Source: Hydnum rufescens UP504 (lineage: Eukaryota; Basidiomycota; Agaricomycetes; Cantharellales; Hydnaceae). From it: a stretch of DNA of 64,000 nucleotides. Each line of letters starts with the position of its first letter. Within the stretch, counting starts at the first letter, position 1. The notes below the pieces were generated by a model that was not told the origin of the DNA, ran no database searches, and saw only the letters and a list, made by a program, of their open reading frames with translations. The translations under genes were made by a program, and so were the position numbers. The stretch is taken from the NCBI GenBank assembly GCA_014904985.1, contig MU128998.1, positions 153,900 to 217,899 of the forward strand, read 5' to 3'. Of the stretch, positions 36,540 through 48,071 are shown piece after piece.

Positions 36540-37060
36540 AGGACACAATAGGGAGCTGAAGTCCTTGGCAAATCCCATTACACACATGGTTTTTGGCAAA
36601 GTGTTCATATGCCCTTGGTCCTTGGTCCCAAGATGATTCCCAGTGATACTGATTATTTGGACTGGGATAACTGTAACCATGGCTTTAGCCAGTCCCTCAA
36701 AATATGGATAGAGGTTCAAAACTCACCTTCCAGCACTATGAGCTATAACATCAAAGACAGAGAAGCCTTGGCCAGGAACATATACACCTATATCCAAATA
36801 CCACAATGACGCAAGACAGTAAAGAGAAATTACAAAAAGCACTAACCTTGGATGTCAGTAAAAAGACCATGTTGGAAATGAACCAGGTGTTCATTTTCTG
36901 GATCTTCATAATCATCAAGGTCCATGTACTCCACAAGTGCTGAGGAAAAAGAAAGATGAATGAGTGCAGCAATTGTGTGAGCAAGGAAGGTGGTATCTTG
37001 CTCTGTCCCAGTAAATTTATATGGCCTTGCCATGTCATCTCCAGGGATTGCATTCTGCAA
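36540..37060 (-). pseudogene. Fragment of an unknown spliced gene
   Basis: The minus strand reads AIPGDDMARPYKFTGTEQDT then TFLAHTIAALIHLSFSSALV and EYMDLDDYEDPENEHLVHFQ up to a donor after GACATCCAAG. An intron of about 62 nt ends GGATATAG, and the next exon gives GVYVPGQGFSVFDVIAHSAG before another GTGAGT donor. Further on, WDQGPRAYEHFAKNHVCNGI is open. Clean GT-AG borders and sensible peptides suggest a real gene body, but both ends are missing. The family is not recognised. Confidence 0.45.
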
Positions 37061-38115
37061 GAGATAGTGTTAGTGGGATATTAGTCCGACTGGCACTCAG
37101 CCCTATTAGAATGTCGCTACTACTATGAACCAATGTATTCCCTCCTTCCTTTACTTCCCTTTTTCCTTTTCTTCTCAAACACTCTGGTGGAAAGCTTCTC
37201 CACAGGAGTTTGGTGCTGCCCCAGCTTTAGTTAGATTTGTATCTGTTTACATAAGTAGACTCGAATGGCTAGCCGTGGGAAGATCTGGAAATGTATCTTT
37301 TTTCCACCCACTTGGCTGCTATCCGCAGTGTACTGGAACAGTACACTGCGATCCTCGCACTGCATGACCTTACCACAGAACTTTACTCTTATTTCTAACA
37401 TCATGGCAAACCCCAGACCCATGGACCTACATCTAAAGACCCATCCTAGAGCATTCCCAGACCCTACCTTCGAACTAACACGCAACCCTGTTGAAGGTAA
37501 ACATGGACCAAAGCCCAGTCCAGAACCCCCACCGGGACTGCTTAACCGCCCCAAACCTAATTCAGACTCTACTGAATTAGCACTGGTGGAGTGTGTAAGA
37601 ACCCGTATCTGGGGCTCAACACTCATTTTGCCTATACTCGACTGAGCCTATGAAACATTATCGTCAAAGATTCGCAGCCCCCTCTTAACCAGGGTGGATA
37701 CCTCAAAAGGGGTGGTCACTCCCCCAAAAAATAACAAAGCTCTAGACTTCACTTCCAGGGACTGGGCCAGATCCAGTCCAGGATCTGGCGGTAGTCCAGA
37801 CTCCACTGCTTCCAGCCTCACAAGAACAGCCTGGAAACCCGGCCACCTGCCATGCCGATGATCGCTCAGACTTATGGCTAAATGAACCTGAAGATGTACT
37901 TAAGAAACACCCAAGGTCCGTAAAGTATACTAGGCCTACGTATCATGATCTTGCCATGTACACTTCTCGAGGCACTCCCCAGGACTCTTGTCGAAGCAGT
38001 GGACCAGCTACATCTGTCATGGACGAAAGGGCCAGATCCACGACTAACAAACCCCTGACTGCTGAAGCCTCCATGGACCAGGAGATACTTCATCAGCAGA
38101 ACCTTACTGCTGTCA

Positions 38116-39775
38116 GTGGTTGAATCCCTGCAACAGGAACAGGGACCTAGTGCAGTGGCCGATATATGTCTGATTAACATGTCCTTATACCACCTGGTGT
38201 ATATTCTCGACATAGAATCATCCTCCTTTACTGACACCATCATTCAAGTGTCCCATATGGGTCAACCTACAGTCTTTAAGCCTGATACGGAATTTAGCCT
38301 GATGTTACTACAGTGCGGCCAAATACTACAGGATACTGCAGCTGAAATCACCAAGCATTACTTCGTATCTGACCCAGACCCCTACAAATTCAATCCAGGA
38401 GGAGTACTTGCTGTCCATATGGAAGTGGGAGTCCCATCAGAAGACAAGGTCCTACAGTTAGCTGCCCTGGGTTTATGTTGGTTATGTACTGGACTCAAGA
38501 TCATAGCACAACTCCAAAGTGTTGATGAAAGCGAATTGGTGGCTTATACTACAAACTCCAAGGCACAGGGGTATGCGACAGGAGTAGTAAATGACCCCCC
38601 TAGAGTCATCTCGCCGCTAGCAGTGTACTCAGAATGAGAGCAAGGGCTACCGTGGCGGAACCAGGAGATTCTGATGCCTGGAACCCTGGTCAGTGACAAG
38701 GGGACTCAACTGCCCCATCCCCAGTTTGATGCTAGACAACCTTGACCCTTGGTGGACCTGTTACGACAACAGATTGCAGTGAATGCCCCCAAGACACTGA
38801 ACCCATGAGGAATCAAGCCCTGGGAACATAGATCAGTATTGCCGTCCCAGTCAATGGACCCCTCTTTGGCCCAACAAGTATGACCTGACCCAGGTAGACC
38901 AGAAGGTAACCATTGGAACCCACCAGGTGGAGGGCCCCCAGACAATGACGATCCTGGAGATGCAGGAGGTCCCCCCATAGGGAGACCTGTCCACCCCGGA
39001 TGTCCCCCAATAGGACCCAGGGGTGGGTACCCCGAATGAGGATGGCCGAGTAATGGTCCACCTGGGCCTGGTCCCCCCGATGGAGGAGCTCCACCTGCAG
39101 GTGCCAATGAGGTCCCTGATGGACCCGGGCAACGCGAAACCTACTACGAACCCAAGTTCAAACTCGAATTTCAACCCAGTGATTTACCAGAATATGATGG
39201 ATCGGACAATGCTTTTGTCTCCTGGACTGAAGATCTAGATCGCTATGCTGCAGGAAGTCATCAGATGCGACAACAACTAGCCTTTGCTGCTACTATGCAG
39301 TTTACCAAGCATGCGGACATCTGGTGGCAAAGTCTACCCAATGCTACGAAGATACAAGCTAGTCAAGATTGGGACTTGTTAAAATTCATCATGTGGACCT
39401 GACTACTAGGTACCTGTTGGTACGACAAGCAAGTTACCATCTATGACGAACTATTGATTCTGTAACCATGGGCATGAGAGAGAGACTCCCACCGAATGGC
39501 TGACCCAAAAGGTGAGGGCTCGTTGGGTCCTGCATCCACCCCCTGAAATCCCGGATCCCGGATTTGACTCCCTGGAGGTGGGTACTCTCATGGAACATGC
39601 TCCACCTTCTTGGCAGGCCTATGTGGACGTGGATCTTTGCCATGACACAGACGCCCTAGTCAAGGACCAAGAAGATGCCCTTCTTGCCATATTGAACCTT
39701 TCCAACATATGGCAAACCGAAGACATAACCAACAAGGTAATGTGTTGCATACGGGAAGATCTCAGACAGAGCTGA
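38116..39775 (+). pseudogene. G1 gag region
   Basis: The first part (38116-38637) is open for 173 codons (LYHLVYILDIESSSFTDTII, then GGVLAVHMEVGVPSEDKVLQ), without a recognised domain. After a Pro/Gly-rich stretch, 39131 onward reads YEPKFKLEFQPSDLPEYDGS, then LAFAATMQFTKHADIWWQSL and EHAPPSWQAYVDVDLCHDTD. This matches the G2 capsid region (retrotransposon gag). Frame changes are needed at about 39230 and 39450-39510, and several stops intervene. It would form the capsid of the element's particles if intact. Confidence 0.7.
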
Positions 39776-39856
39776 TTCTGTACTCCTGTGATGTTGGCCA
39801 GTACTAATACCATGGGACCCAACTACGAGTATGACCTTAGTGACGTGAGGTCTAAA

Positions 39857-40346
39857 AGGAAACCTATTCGACCATGTTGACACTGTGGTAGCAAGCTACA
39901 TTATGATTATGACTGTGGCTCCTACAAAAAGGATCCCAAATGCGCCAAACCATCTACAAGTACCAGGCATGACATTGCTTATTGTAAGGCTTACATTGCC
40001 ATGTCCTTGGGATCGGAAGAAGTTTATCAAGCTGCTATGATGGCTGCCCATGAGGCTCTCAGCAGTGGGGAAGAGGACAAGGAGACTGACATTTTATTTG
40101 TTGTACCTGATGAATCGCCCCTAGAGGGAGCTGCCTGCTACACTGCTTCGAGTAAGGACAGGCCTGTCCCTGAGTTAAGTACTAAAAAGGACGAAGTCCT
40201 TCCTGAAGATGTATATGCCCCAGAGCCCACAGTGAAAAGACCTCCGGGTTTGGCTAGTCTGGGCATGGATGCCTTTAAATTGGAATGTTGTGTCAATGAT
40301 GTGAATGGGCCTGTACTTGAGGTGGTCGCCAATTCTGGAGCCACGG
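39857..40346 (+). pseudogene. G1 zinc knuckle and start of protease
   Basis: The knuckle reads C-stop-H-C-G-S-K-L-H-Y-D-Y-D-C; the second position is TGA (39878-39880) where G2 has CAA, both one step from CGA. Downstream an open frame (40001-40346) includes GSEEVYQAAMMAAHEALSSG, RPPGLASLGMDAFKLECCVN and VLEVVANSGAT. The aspartic-protease motif D-S-G is N-S-G here (AAT at 40331-40333), so the protease is dead. A solo LTR interrupts immediately after. Confidence 0.75.
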
Positions 40347-41557
40347 TGTTGGAGGGATAAATCCCTACACCATACAAACCCATCTGAGGCCAATTTTACA
40401 ACCAAACAAATGAATTGATCATCCATCTGATCCTTAATTTTCACACCCTTTATTCATTGGAGAAACAGTCCAAATTCTACATGTCCGAAACCCACCATTC
40501 CACATCATTCCTTTGCCTTAAGGGCAAAGAATTGTGATTATGTAATGACGCGGACCGGGCCTAGTTCTGATTCTGGACTCGTGGATCCGTCACATGATCC
40601 AGATAGGGGCTGCACTACTCTGAAGGAGTATTTTTCGAATTTCTCCGTCATTTTTGATCGTATCGACTCGAAACGACCGCTACCAGAAAGATACGAATCG
40701 TACCTATCGAACGGTACCAAACACGAAACGAACGGATCAAGAATGCGGTCCCTGTAACAATATCTTGCCATGATCCATACTCTGAAGGAGTATTTCTTGA
40801 TTTTCGAAGCCAATTCTTATCGGATTCGTTCGCGAGTACCACGCCCAGAAAACTGTTGAAAATGCGCATCGAACGGTACCAAGGGCAAAACGAGCGGATG
40901 CGAACTCCATTTTTCACAAGACAACTCCCTCCCCATGACTCCCCCTTTGCTCCACCATTCAAAATAGCGAATTACTTCCGGCCCTCTTATGTACGATGGA
41001 GAAGACCCTCAGGGCGACCTATTCCACTTTTTATTAAGGGAACTTGTCCAGGTTTGAAGGAGGAATAGCATGTAATGTGTCAATCTCCCCTTTTATCTTG
41101 AAATTGGAATATCTCCATCAGTTTTGAAGATTTTAACTTGATTTCTTTTTCTCTGTGTGTCCCTTAAGTCCGAATTTTTTACTTTCTATTGAGTTGAAGT
41201 ATGGATTGTATATTAGGTGCAGCTAGCACACAAATTCATTAGTTCTCCCCCTCCCTCCAGTTTGAAGCTCCTTGAACAGCTGCTGGTCCCTGGGTGATTT
41301 CTCACTACAAAAAGCGAATTCTAACTACACTTTGACTAAGGTCTCAAGAAGAGATTCTTAGGGTGTGGTAATTTGACTGAAAGACACATTCTCACTTAAT
41401 TGCTTGGGCTTTGTTGGCTCACTGCAATTTCCCCTGTTCAAAAGACCTTCCCCCACTCGGACCAGAACATCTGGATTAGATCTGTGATCCCCTCTTTCGT
41501 CCCCGGCTCAACATCGTGGACAGTAGTTGGATTGGTTTCATAACCATCCTGCTTACA
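40347..41557 (+). mobile_element. Solo LTR (1,211 bp) in G1
   Basis: It begins TGTTGGAGGGATAAATCCC and ends CTGCTTACA, flanked by the 4-bp duplication ACGG (40343-40346 and 41558-41561). Removing LTR plus one ACGG restores the protease text SGATATLVSAKCL seen in G2. Its termini match those of element T's LTR in sense orientation, so it is a related family. No internal coding is present. Inside, around 40636-40910, are two copies of a module with CATCGAACGGTACCAA. Confidence 0.85.
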
Positions 41558-42674
41558 ACGGCCACCTTGGTGTCTGCCAAGTGCCTGGGAGCTCTGAAGG
41601 GTCAATCCCCCCCAATTCAACAGGGGTTAAAACTGAGACTACTACACCTTATGGGAGAAGCCAAATGCCTGGGTTATGTCACACTTGATCTATACTTCCA
41701 TAGCCAATTGGGGCCCATGCTACTATGAGGTGTTGAAGACTATGTAGTGGAAGGAATGAATGCCAACCTCCTAATTGGGGAAGACATGCACTGGGCTTGG
41801 CAACTGCATATCATGAGGCCCAAATGGGAAGCCTACTGGCAAGTAGGAGATAGCGAACACTGAATACCCGCCAGCTGTACCTGAAAGGATCAAGAGGCCT
41901 TCATTGCCTCCTGGCAAACTGAAGATGAATTGTCCACAAAGGCTGATTCAGAAAGGAATCCAAACGTCACCCCCCCAAAAAGGGAACGAGCAGGCCGAGG
42001 ATGGGTTGTGGCCCTAGAAGACACTCTCATCCCAGGAGGACACATGGCCTGAGTACAAATTAAGGGAAACTATGATCAAGACGATGGTCCACGATTAATC
42101 GAAAAAAGGATAATATGGAGAGGTAGCCATAGTTTTCTAGCCACAGTCGACTGCATAGTAGATACATCAGGGGAACTATCCCTACCAGTCGCCAACCCCT
42201 CCTCCTCACCCAAACTGCTCTGTAAAGGCAAAGTATTAGGACAGATGTTAAATCCTGCTGTATGCCTCAGTAAGGAAGCCGATTTGAGCCCAGAAGATAG
42301 GGACTGGTTCAAATGAAAAGCCCTGTTCATTCGTATGCTCATAGATGGGTCCCTCAGCAAAAAGGATCTAAACCAGGGAGAACCAAATGACCATGACAAG
42401 GTTTGAGTTAATGCCCTAGAAACAGAAGCCCCAGAGTTTACAGGGGGAGGCCCGAAAACTGCAGAGTCTGGTGACACGGATGAACTAAAGTCCCAGGACC
42501 TGGAATCCTTGATCAATGTGGACCCATCGTTGATGGCTGACCAATGCACTTGACTATATAGGGTATTACAAAAACACGAAATGGCTTTTGGGTTTGATGT
42601 ATGACTAGGCAAACACCCTACCAAGGTACACATCGAATTAATGCCTGGTACTAAGCCTATCTCAGCCACTCCGT
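41558..42674 (+). pseudogene. G1 protease C-terminal part to RT start
   Basis: Text resumes ATLVSAKCLGALKGQSPPIQ, then LRLLHLMGEAKCLGYVTLDL, as in G2, and continues through the connecting region (NANLLIGEDMHWAWQLHIMR-like) to KVHIELMPGTKPISATP, where element T is inserted. Multiple TGA/TAG stops and frame changes. Most correspond to Arg/Trp/Gln positions in G2. Confidence 0.7.
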
Positions 42675-44041
42675 TGTAAGCAGGAATCTCCTAAGAGACT
42701 ATGCCACAGCCCAAGATTGTTGAATCAAGGACGAAAGGAGAGGGCCACAGAGTCAATCCGTAGGTTAAGGTCTGATTGAATGAAAGGCCTTGAGGTTGAG
42801 AATTTGTCTTGCTAGGGCAGGCTTGCTCTAACAATGAATGAATGGAGGATTTAATTCAGAAATCACACTGATGGCTCTCCTCTTGAGGGCCTATCCAAAG
42901 TGTGAACAATACTAGATGTGTTCTGGAAGTCACCCTGATGCCAACAGCTGTCCTTCAAGACTTTAGAGACTGAGGGTGAGGGGGAAATCAATCAAAATTC
43001 GCATCCCCTGCACTTAATATACATCTTTAAATAATGCCATGGTAACCGGCAGAAAGGTGGGGTTAAGGCGAAAATGATGAAAAAGAGATTGAGTCAAAAG
43101 CTTCAAAACTGAAGGAGATATTCCATTAACAAGTCATAATAGGGGAATATGGCTTAACCAAGGTATTCCTCCTCTCCTACTGAACAGAATCCCTTGGGGA
43201 AAGGTGGAACTGGTCGCCCTAGACGTACCCTCCATTGGACATAGGGTGCCGGAACCATAATTGCCTTTAGTAATCAGAAAAAGTGGAGGTAAAAGTGAAA
43301 TGAGACATGAGGAGACTAAATTACAGAAAGCCGAGTTCTAATCCGCTTGTTTTTCCTTGGTACCATTTGATGCGGATTTTCAGCGTCTTTCCAGGGGTGG
43401 TCATTACTAACAAATCGGATCAAAACTGGTGGAGATATTCGTGAAATACTGAAGGATAGTGTGGAGCATGAGGTGAAATCGACCTGGAGGATGCAGTTCG
43501 CATCCGATAAACATGTATGTGGTACCGTTGGATAGGTATTGATCGTAGCGTTCTGGGTGCTATCTTGCTGAGTCGATCCGACCAAAAATGAGGGAGATAT
43601 TTGTGAAATACTCCTTGAGAGCATGGGAATAGCCCCTATTTAACATGTGACTAATCTGTGAGTTGGATCCAAAGGATTAGGCAATCTTGATTATATAATT
43701 GGGACTCATATATCCCCACCAAGGCAATGAGCAATGCATAATGGATTGAGTACCAAACAAACAGGGCAAGTTGAATTGCCCGAGCCACAGTTGGCTGGGC
43801 TTGAAGTAACTACAATTTGAGGTAGTCTGTTGAAGACTTGGAGATGGACAAATAAATGTCTCATGTACAAGGTGGAGGAAAGAGAAACAAAATGGGTCTT
43901 GGAGAATTGAAATCCACATTGTATGGCAATCAAAGGAATGATAGGTATTTGAAGGATTGGAATTGAATAAATTGAATTTGTTTGAGGAAGTAGTTGGGTC
44001 CTGAAGTGGAATCTATGTAGTAGGGTTTTATCCCTCCAACA
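42675..44041 (-). repeat. Element T 3' LTR
   Basis: Nearly the same as 57138-58505 along its whole length. Differences are mostly single transitions such as GACGTACC/GATGTACC. It contains two diverged copies of the CGGTACCAA-type module (reverse-oriented, 43330-43620). Confidence 0.9.
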
Positions 44042-44115
44042 TATTAGGCCCCAGCTATGTTGTGGTCCCTTGTGACAAGTCCAAAATAATTATTTATTTG
44101 ATAGGTCACAGTCAT

Positions 44116-44760
44116 TCATTTGCAGCGTGATTGTGTTGAGTGGCAATTGCTGGATCCGGATGGCTTCCTTCCCACTACTTCTTTGCCCTTTGAATGCGAC
44201 TTGGAACCTTCAGCCTCAGCCTGGCCAGATGCATTCTGTGCTACCGTGACATCGGGTTGCTGTTCTTCCTTGTGTTTGTCTTCCTTTTCACATGCAATAA
44301 TGCTTGTCAACTTGGCCGTCCACATGCCTTCGTGAAGAGGGCTCGGTGCCAAAGAATTCCAATGATGAAACATGCCTTCCATATCACTCTTGAAAGTGAT
44401 CAAACAGGTATCCATTTTGTCAAAATGGGCGATGAAAGAGGTAAGTATGCCTCTAAGGAGTTCATTAATTGTGAGGTAATAGTCATCCAGGGAAAATGAA
44501 TTGTTGTGGATATGAAGAAGGATGTCCTTAAGTGCACGTGCCGAATCCATGGCATATTGCTGCTGGAGATCCATCAAATCGAAGCATCTATACATTGCAG
44601 AAGTTGACATCTTGAAGTGCTTTAACAGCTTCTCAGTTTGCTTGGTAAACAATGTGGCATGTTCATGGATACACTCGAATTCTTGTCGGGACAGTTCAAA
44701 CTCCCTCTTGTGATTCTTCTGCAAATTGCGACATTCACTTTCGTATGTAAGGAGTTGCAT
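44116..44760 (-). pseudogene. Element T downstream coding region, part beyond the foldback element
   Basis: A 214-codon open frame between the foldback insertion and the 3' LTR. Its N-terminal half is helical and likely coiled coil (FELSRQEFECIHEHATLFTK, MDLQQQYAMDSARALKDILL). The C-terminal tail is Lys/Glu/Ser-rich (GSKSHSKGKEVVGRK). It is probably the 3' end of the post-integrase reading frame seen at 49051-49746, cut off by the foldback element. No known domain is recognised; an env-like or accessory role cannot be shown. Confidence 0.5.
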
Positions 44761-45000
44761 GCAGCCTGGTCAGCCAATTATCCACATCTAACTAGATGCT
44801 TCAAGGGTTGTATTTAAAGGCTCTAACTAGATATCAGAGCCTGGGGCCCCCAGGGGCCCCTGCAATACAATCAAGGGGCCCCCAAAGCAGCCCAGGGGCC
44901 CCTGCGATATTATGCATCATATATTAATATATTATTATTATTGTTATTATTATTATTATATTATATACATCCATAGGCTCGCCCAGTGGGGCTCACCCAT

Positions 45001-45066
45001 GCCCAAGAAGAACAGCCCGGGGCTGCTCTTCTTGCGCAATTGTAGCTAAAGGAAAAAAATCCTTAC
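45001..45066 (-). other. Intron-like unit L5 (5' part)
   Basis: Donor GTAAGG (45061-45066) with a hairpin at 45001-45037 whose stem is GCGCAAGAAGAGCAGCCC-like paired to GGGCTGTTCTTCTTGGGC. No acceptor was found. Most distal unit of the left arm. Confidence 0.45.
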
Positions 45067-45223
45067 CTTCGTGTCAGGGGTTTGGCTTGGTTCAGCGGGT
45101 TTGGGGTCGCGGGGTTTGGCTTGCCGGATCTTTGTTCGCCGGGTTTGGGTTCACGGGGTGTTTGTCTGGCAGGTTTGGCTCGGCGGGTGAGGGGTTAGGT
45201 TCGTGCGGATTTGAGTCTAAGAT

Positions 45224-45273
45224 CTAGAAAAAAAGCAGTATTAGTTAGACAAGCATTAATAAAAGAAACTCAC
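45224..45273 (-). other. Intron-like unit L4, no hairpin
   Basis: GTGAGT donor (45268-45273), CTAACTAAT branch-like site and TTTCTAG acceptor within 50 nt. It lacks the internal hairpin, and equals the other units minus about 55 nt. Confidence 0.55.
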
Positions 45274-45402
45274 CTTGTAGTACCACACACCCACCGCCGC
45301 GGGTGTGTGGTACTTTATATTCCCTGTGTATTCCGGCCGGGTTTCGATATGTGGGGTCACGGGGTTCTTGCGTTGGTATTTGTTCGCGTGAAAGGTGAAG
45401 AC

Positions 45403-45507
45403 CTAATAGAAAAAAAAGTCGGTCAGTTAAGAAATAAGGGCAGTGCAAAAAGAGCAGCTTTCGCTGCTCTTTTTGCACGGGTGTAGGTACTGGGGGTGGG
45501 GACTCAC
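45403..45507 (-). other. Intron-like unit L3
   Basis: GTGAGT donor, hairpin at 45443-45478 (stem GTGCAAAAAGAGCAGC, loop about 4), TTAACTGAC branch-like site, TATTAG acceptor; 105 nt. A 28-nt hairpin (45519-45546) lies just before the donor. Confidence 0.65.
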
Positions 45508-45714
45508 CTTATATAGTACCACCCACCCGCCGTGGCGGGTGTGTGGTTCTCCTGGGGCCCTCATTTGGCGCGTTGCCATGCATCATGTCCTCATTTGGTG
45601 GGGTGCCGTATGTCGCCGTTGACGCACTGCTGTATGTCGCGTTGCCATTCAGCACATTGCCATGTCGTGTTGCCGTTTTGCGGGCTATTGTCATGCATTG
45701 GACGAGACCACAAT

Positions 45715-45818
45715 CTAGAATAATTAAAGACGTTAGTAAAAAAGTTCAAAGGTGCGCAAAAAGAGCAGCTTTTGCTGCTCTTTTTGCACGGGTGTAGGTA
45801 CTGGGGGTGGGGACTCAC
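45715..45818 (-). other. Intron-like unit L2
   Basis: GTGAGT donor, hairpin at 45753-45790, TACTAACG branch-like site, TTCTAG acceptor; 104 nt. The exon-side hairpin is at 45830-45857. The exon-like block up to L1 carries a degenerate repeat of about 42 nt that can read NAPNEDAPND. Confidence 0.65.
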
Positions 45819-46117
45819 CTTATATAGTACCACACACCCGCCGTGGCGGGTGTGTGGTTCCTGGGGCACCCTCATTTGGCACAGTCGTGTCTTGTTTGGT
45901 GCATTGCCGATGGGCGCGTCTTCGTTGGCGTGTTGCCGTCTGTCATGTCGTTTGGTGCGTCTTCATTGGGTGCGTTGCCGTCTGTTGCGTCGTTTGGCGT
46001 GTCTTCGTTTCCGCGCGTTGCTGTCTGTCACGTTGTTTGGCGCGTCTTCGTTTGGGCCTTGCCGTTTGGGCCCTCGTTTCGCGGGTTTTCATTGTGCCTT
46101 GGACCCCAGGCCTCAAT

Positions 46118-46223
46118 CTAGAGGAGTACAAAAGTGTGTTAGTAAAAAGATTCAAAGGAGCGCAAAAAGAGCAGCTTTTGCTGCTCTTTTTGCGCCATTG
46201 TATCTACTAAAGAAAAAACTCAC
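46118..46223 (-). other. Intron-like unit L1
   Basis: GTGAGT donor (46218-46223), perfect 16-bp stem hairpin at 46160-46195 (GCGCAAAAAGAGCAGC, loop TTTT as read on the plus strand), TACTAACAC branch-like site, CTCTAG acceptor; 106 nt. The exon-side hairpin is at 46231-46258. Confidence 0.7.
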
Positions 46224-46329
46224 CTTATGACCACACACCCACAGTGGTGGGTGTGTGGTCGTGCGCTTGCCTTTCCAGGCGGTTGTTTGTTGTGGTTGCG
46301 GAGATGAGCAAAGATACGAATTCAATGCC

Positions 46330-46647
46330 GGCAATTGCCGATACTCAGGAAGCGCCCAAGTGCTGGCGTTACAAGCACAATACACATTAATAGCAAGAAT
46401 GTAGATGTGTAATAGATACTACATAATAAATATTTGTCCAAGAGAATGCGAAGAAGAGGGCGATAATAAGTCAGAGCTCAATAAGGCATGCCTTATTGAG
46501 CTCTGACTTATTATCACCCTCTTCTTCGCATTCTCTTGGACAAATATTTATTATGTAGTATCTATTACACATCTACATTCTTGCTATTAATGTGTATTGT
46601 GCTTGTAACGCCAGCACTTGGGCGCTTCCTGAGTATCGGCAATTGCC
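46330..46647. repeat. Central near-perfect palindrome, arms about 158 bp
   Basis: The axis lies between 46488 and 46489 in AAGGCATGCCTT. Each base pairs with its mirror out to about 46330/46647 with no spacer. The only mismatch I noticed is GGGCGATAA against TTATCACCC. It contains no exon-like or hairpin units and separates the two arms. Confidence 0.95.
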
Positions 46648-46738
46648 AGTGTTGAATTTCGCAACTATGCAGCCACACTCAAAACAGAAAGGCGACCACA
46701 CGACCACACACCCACTGCTGCAGGTGTGTGGTCCTAAG

Positions 46739-46843
46739 GTGAGTTTTCGTTCTGGTAGGTACAATGGCGCAAAAAGAGTAGCGAAAGCTACTCTTTTTGT
46801 GCTGCTTTGAATCGTTATACTAACGTAGCTTTTACCATTCCAG
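46739..46843 (+). other. Intron-like unit R1
   Basis: GTGAGT donor, hairpin at 46767-46802 (GCGCAAAAAGAGTAGC, loop GAAA, pairing GCTACTC), TACTAACGT branch-like site, TTCCAG acceptor; 105 nt. The exon before it can read MQPHSKQKGDHTTTHPLLQ from 46667. Confidence 0.7.
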
Positions 46844-46982
46844 ATCCAAGGCCCGAGACGAGAACCCGCCACATGACGAGGGCCCAAACGGCAAGAACCA
46901 AAGCAAAATAAACAACAGACCGCCCAATGAGTGGTCCCAGGAACCACACACCCGCTGTGGCGGGTGTATGGTAGTATTCAAG

Positions 46983-47087
46983 GTGAGTTTCTTTCCCCAA
47001 TAGACACAGTAGCGCAAAAAGAGCAGTGAAAGCTGCTCTTTTTGCGCTGCTTCGAATTTCTCACTAACGTATATTTTAATATTGTAG
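46983..47087 (+). other. Intron-like unit R2
   Basis: GTGAGT donor, hairpin at 47012-47047, CACTAACGT branch-like site, TTGTAG acceptor; 105 nt. The exon-side hairpin ends 13 nt before the donor. Confidence 0.7.
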
Positions 47088-47231
47088 GTCACGATATGAA
47101 CCAAAGTCCGCATGAGCCCCAACTGAAGCCACGCCAAATGAAAACCCGATGAACACACTACCAAAACTGAACGAAAAACCAATGCGAACTAGACCCCCGC
47201 CACGGCGGGGGTCTGGTTCTATTTAAGGGAT

Positions 47232-47324
47232 GTAATCCTCGTGTACCCAACGGTGCAAAAAGAGCAGCGAAAGCTGCTCTTTTTGCATTGCTTTTAATTT
47301 CTTTACTAATTTTTATTATTCTAG
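47232..47324 (+). other. Intron-like unit R3
   Basis: GTAATC donor (weaker), hairpin at 47254-47287, TTTACTAAT branch-like site, TTCTAG acceptor; 93 nt. The exon-side hairpin here is AGACCCCCGCC paired to GGCGGGGGTCT, a compensated variant. Confidence 0.65.
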
Positions 47325-47485
47325 GTCATGGCCTGGTGCCGGGTGCCAAATGACGAGGCCCGACCGGCCAGGACCCACACAGCAACACGCCAAATGAAGC
47401 CACGCCAAGCGAAAACGCAACACAACGAGAATGCAAGAGGTGGCCACACAACCCACACCCGCTGCGGCGGGTGTTTCTATATAAT

Positions 47486-47575
47486 GTAAGTTACCACCAA
47501 CGGCGCAAAAAGAGCAGCAAGTGCTGCTCTTTTTGCGCTAGTTTCAATTATTTAACTAATAATTTATTATTCTAG
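47486..47575 (+). other. Intron-like unit R4
   Basis: GTAAGT donor, hairpin at 47503-47538 (loop AAGT), TAACTAATA branch-like site, TTCTAG acceptor; 90 nt. Confidence 0.7.
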
Positions 47576-47718
47576 CCTATCACCATGGCTGAAGACCTGT
47601 GGAGTAAGCCCCTCCCCGAACGATAACACGCCCACAAAGTGAGACCTGCGAACGACAACGCCCCACACGAAGACACGAACCACACACCCACTACAGCGGG
47701 TGTGTGGTTCTATTCAAG

Positions 47719-47820
47719 GTGAATAATCAGTGCACCCCCCAACAGCGCAAAAAGAGCAGCCCTGGCTGCTCTTTTTGCATTCGTTTTAATTCTTAACTAA
47801 CACATTGTTTATTATCCTAG
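47719..47820 (+). other. Intron-like unit R5
   Basis: GTGAAT donor, hairpin at 47745-47780 (loop CCTG), TAACTAACA branch-like site, TCCTAG acceptor; 102 nt. Confidence 0.7.
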
Positions 47821-47977
47821 GCTATCACCTGAACCACCTGCCAAACGAGAGTCCCAAACGCGACGCACCAAGGAACACCCCCCAGATGAAAGCCGTGAAT
47901 GGGAACGCACGACGCAAGGCCGCAGGGGCCCCGGACGAACCACACACCCGCTGAAGTGGGTGTGTGGCAATTTTACG

Positions 47978-48071
47978 GTAAGTACAACCGCGCAAAAGGA
48001 GCAGCGTACGCTGCTCCTTTTGCGTGGCTTTTCTTTTTTTTTTTTTACTAAGATATTATTTATTATTCTAG
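47978..48071 (+). other. Intron-like unit R6
   Basis: GTAAGT donor, hairpin at 47990-48025 (GCGCAAAAGGAGCAGC, loop GTAC), TTACTAAGA branch-like site, TTCTAG acceptor; 94 nt. The stem carries a paired A-to-G/T-to-C change relative to R1-R5. Confidence 0.7.

Larger units (their letters stand above)
37080..42674 (+). mobile_element. Ty3/gypsy element G1, left part (interrupted)
   Basis: A gypsy-type element on the plus strand, homologous to G2 at 60675-64000. It contains a leader, gag, zinc knuckle, protease and the region before RT. It is split by a solo LTR at 40347-41557 and by element T at 42675, and resumes at 58506-58770 in the RT domain. Reading is broken by many stops and frameshifts, and the protease Asp is changed to Asn. 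It is the oldest layer of the nest here. Confidence 0.8.

Noticed and set aside
45752..46230. Open frames of about 150 codons on the plus strand across the left arm of the foldback element
   Set aside because: They run antisense through the intron-like and exon-like units and reflect GC-rich repeats; the splice-like signals are on the other strand.
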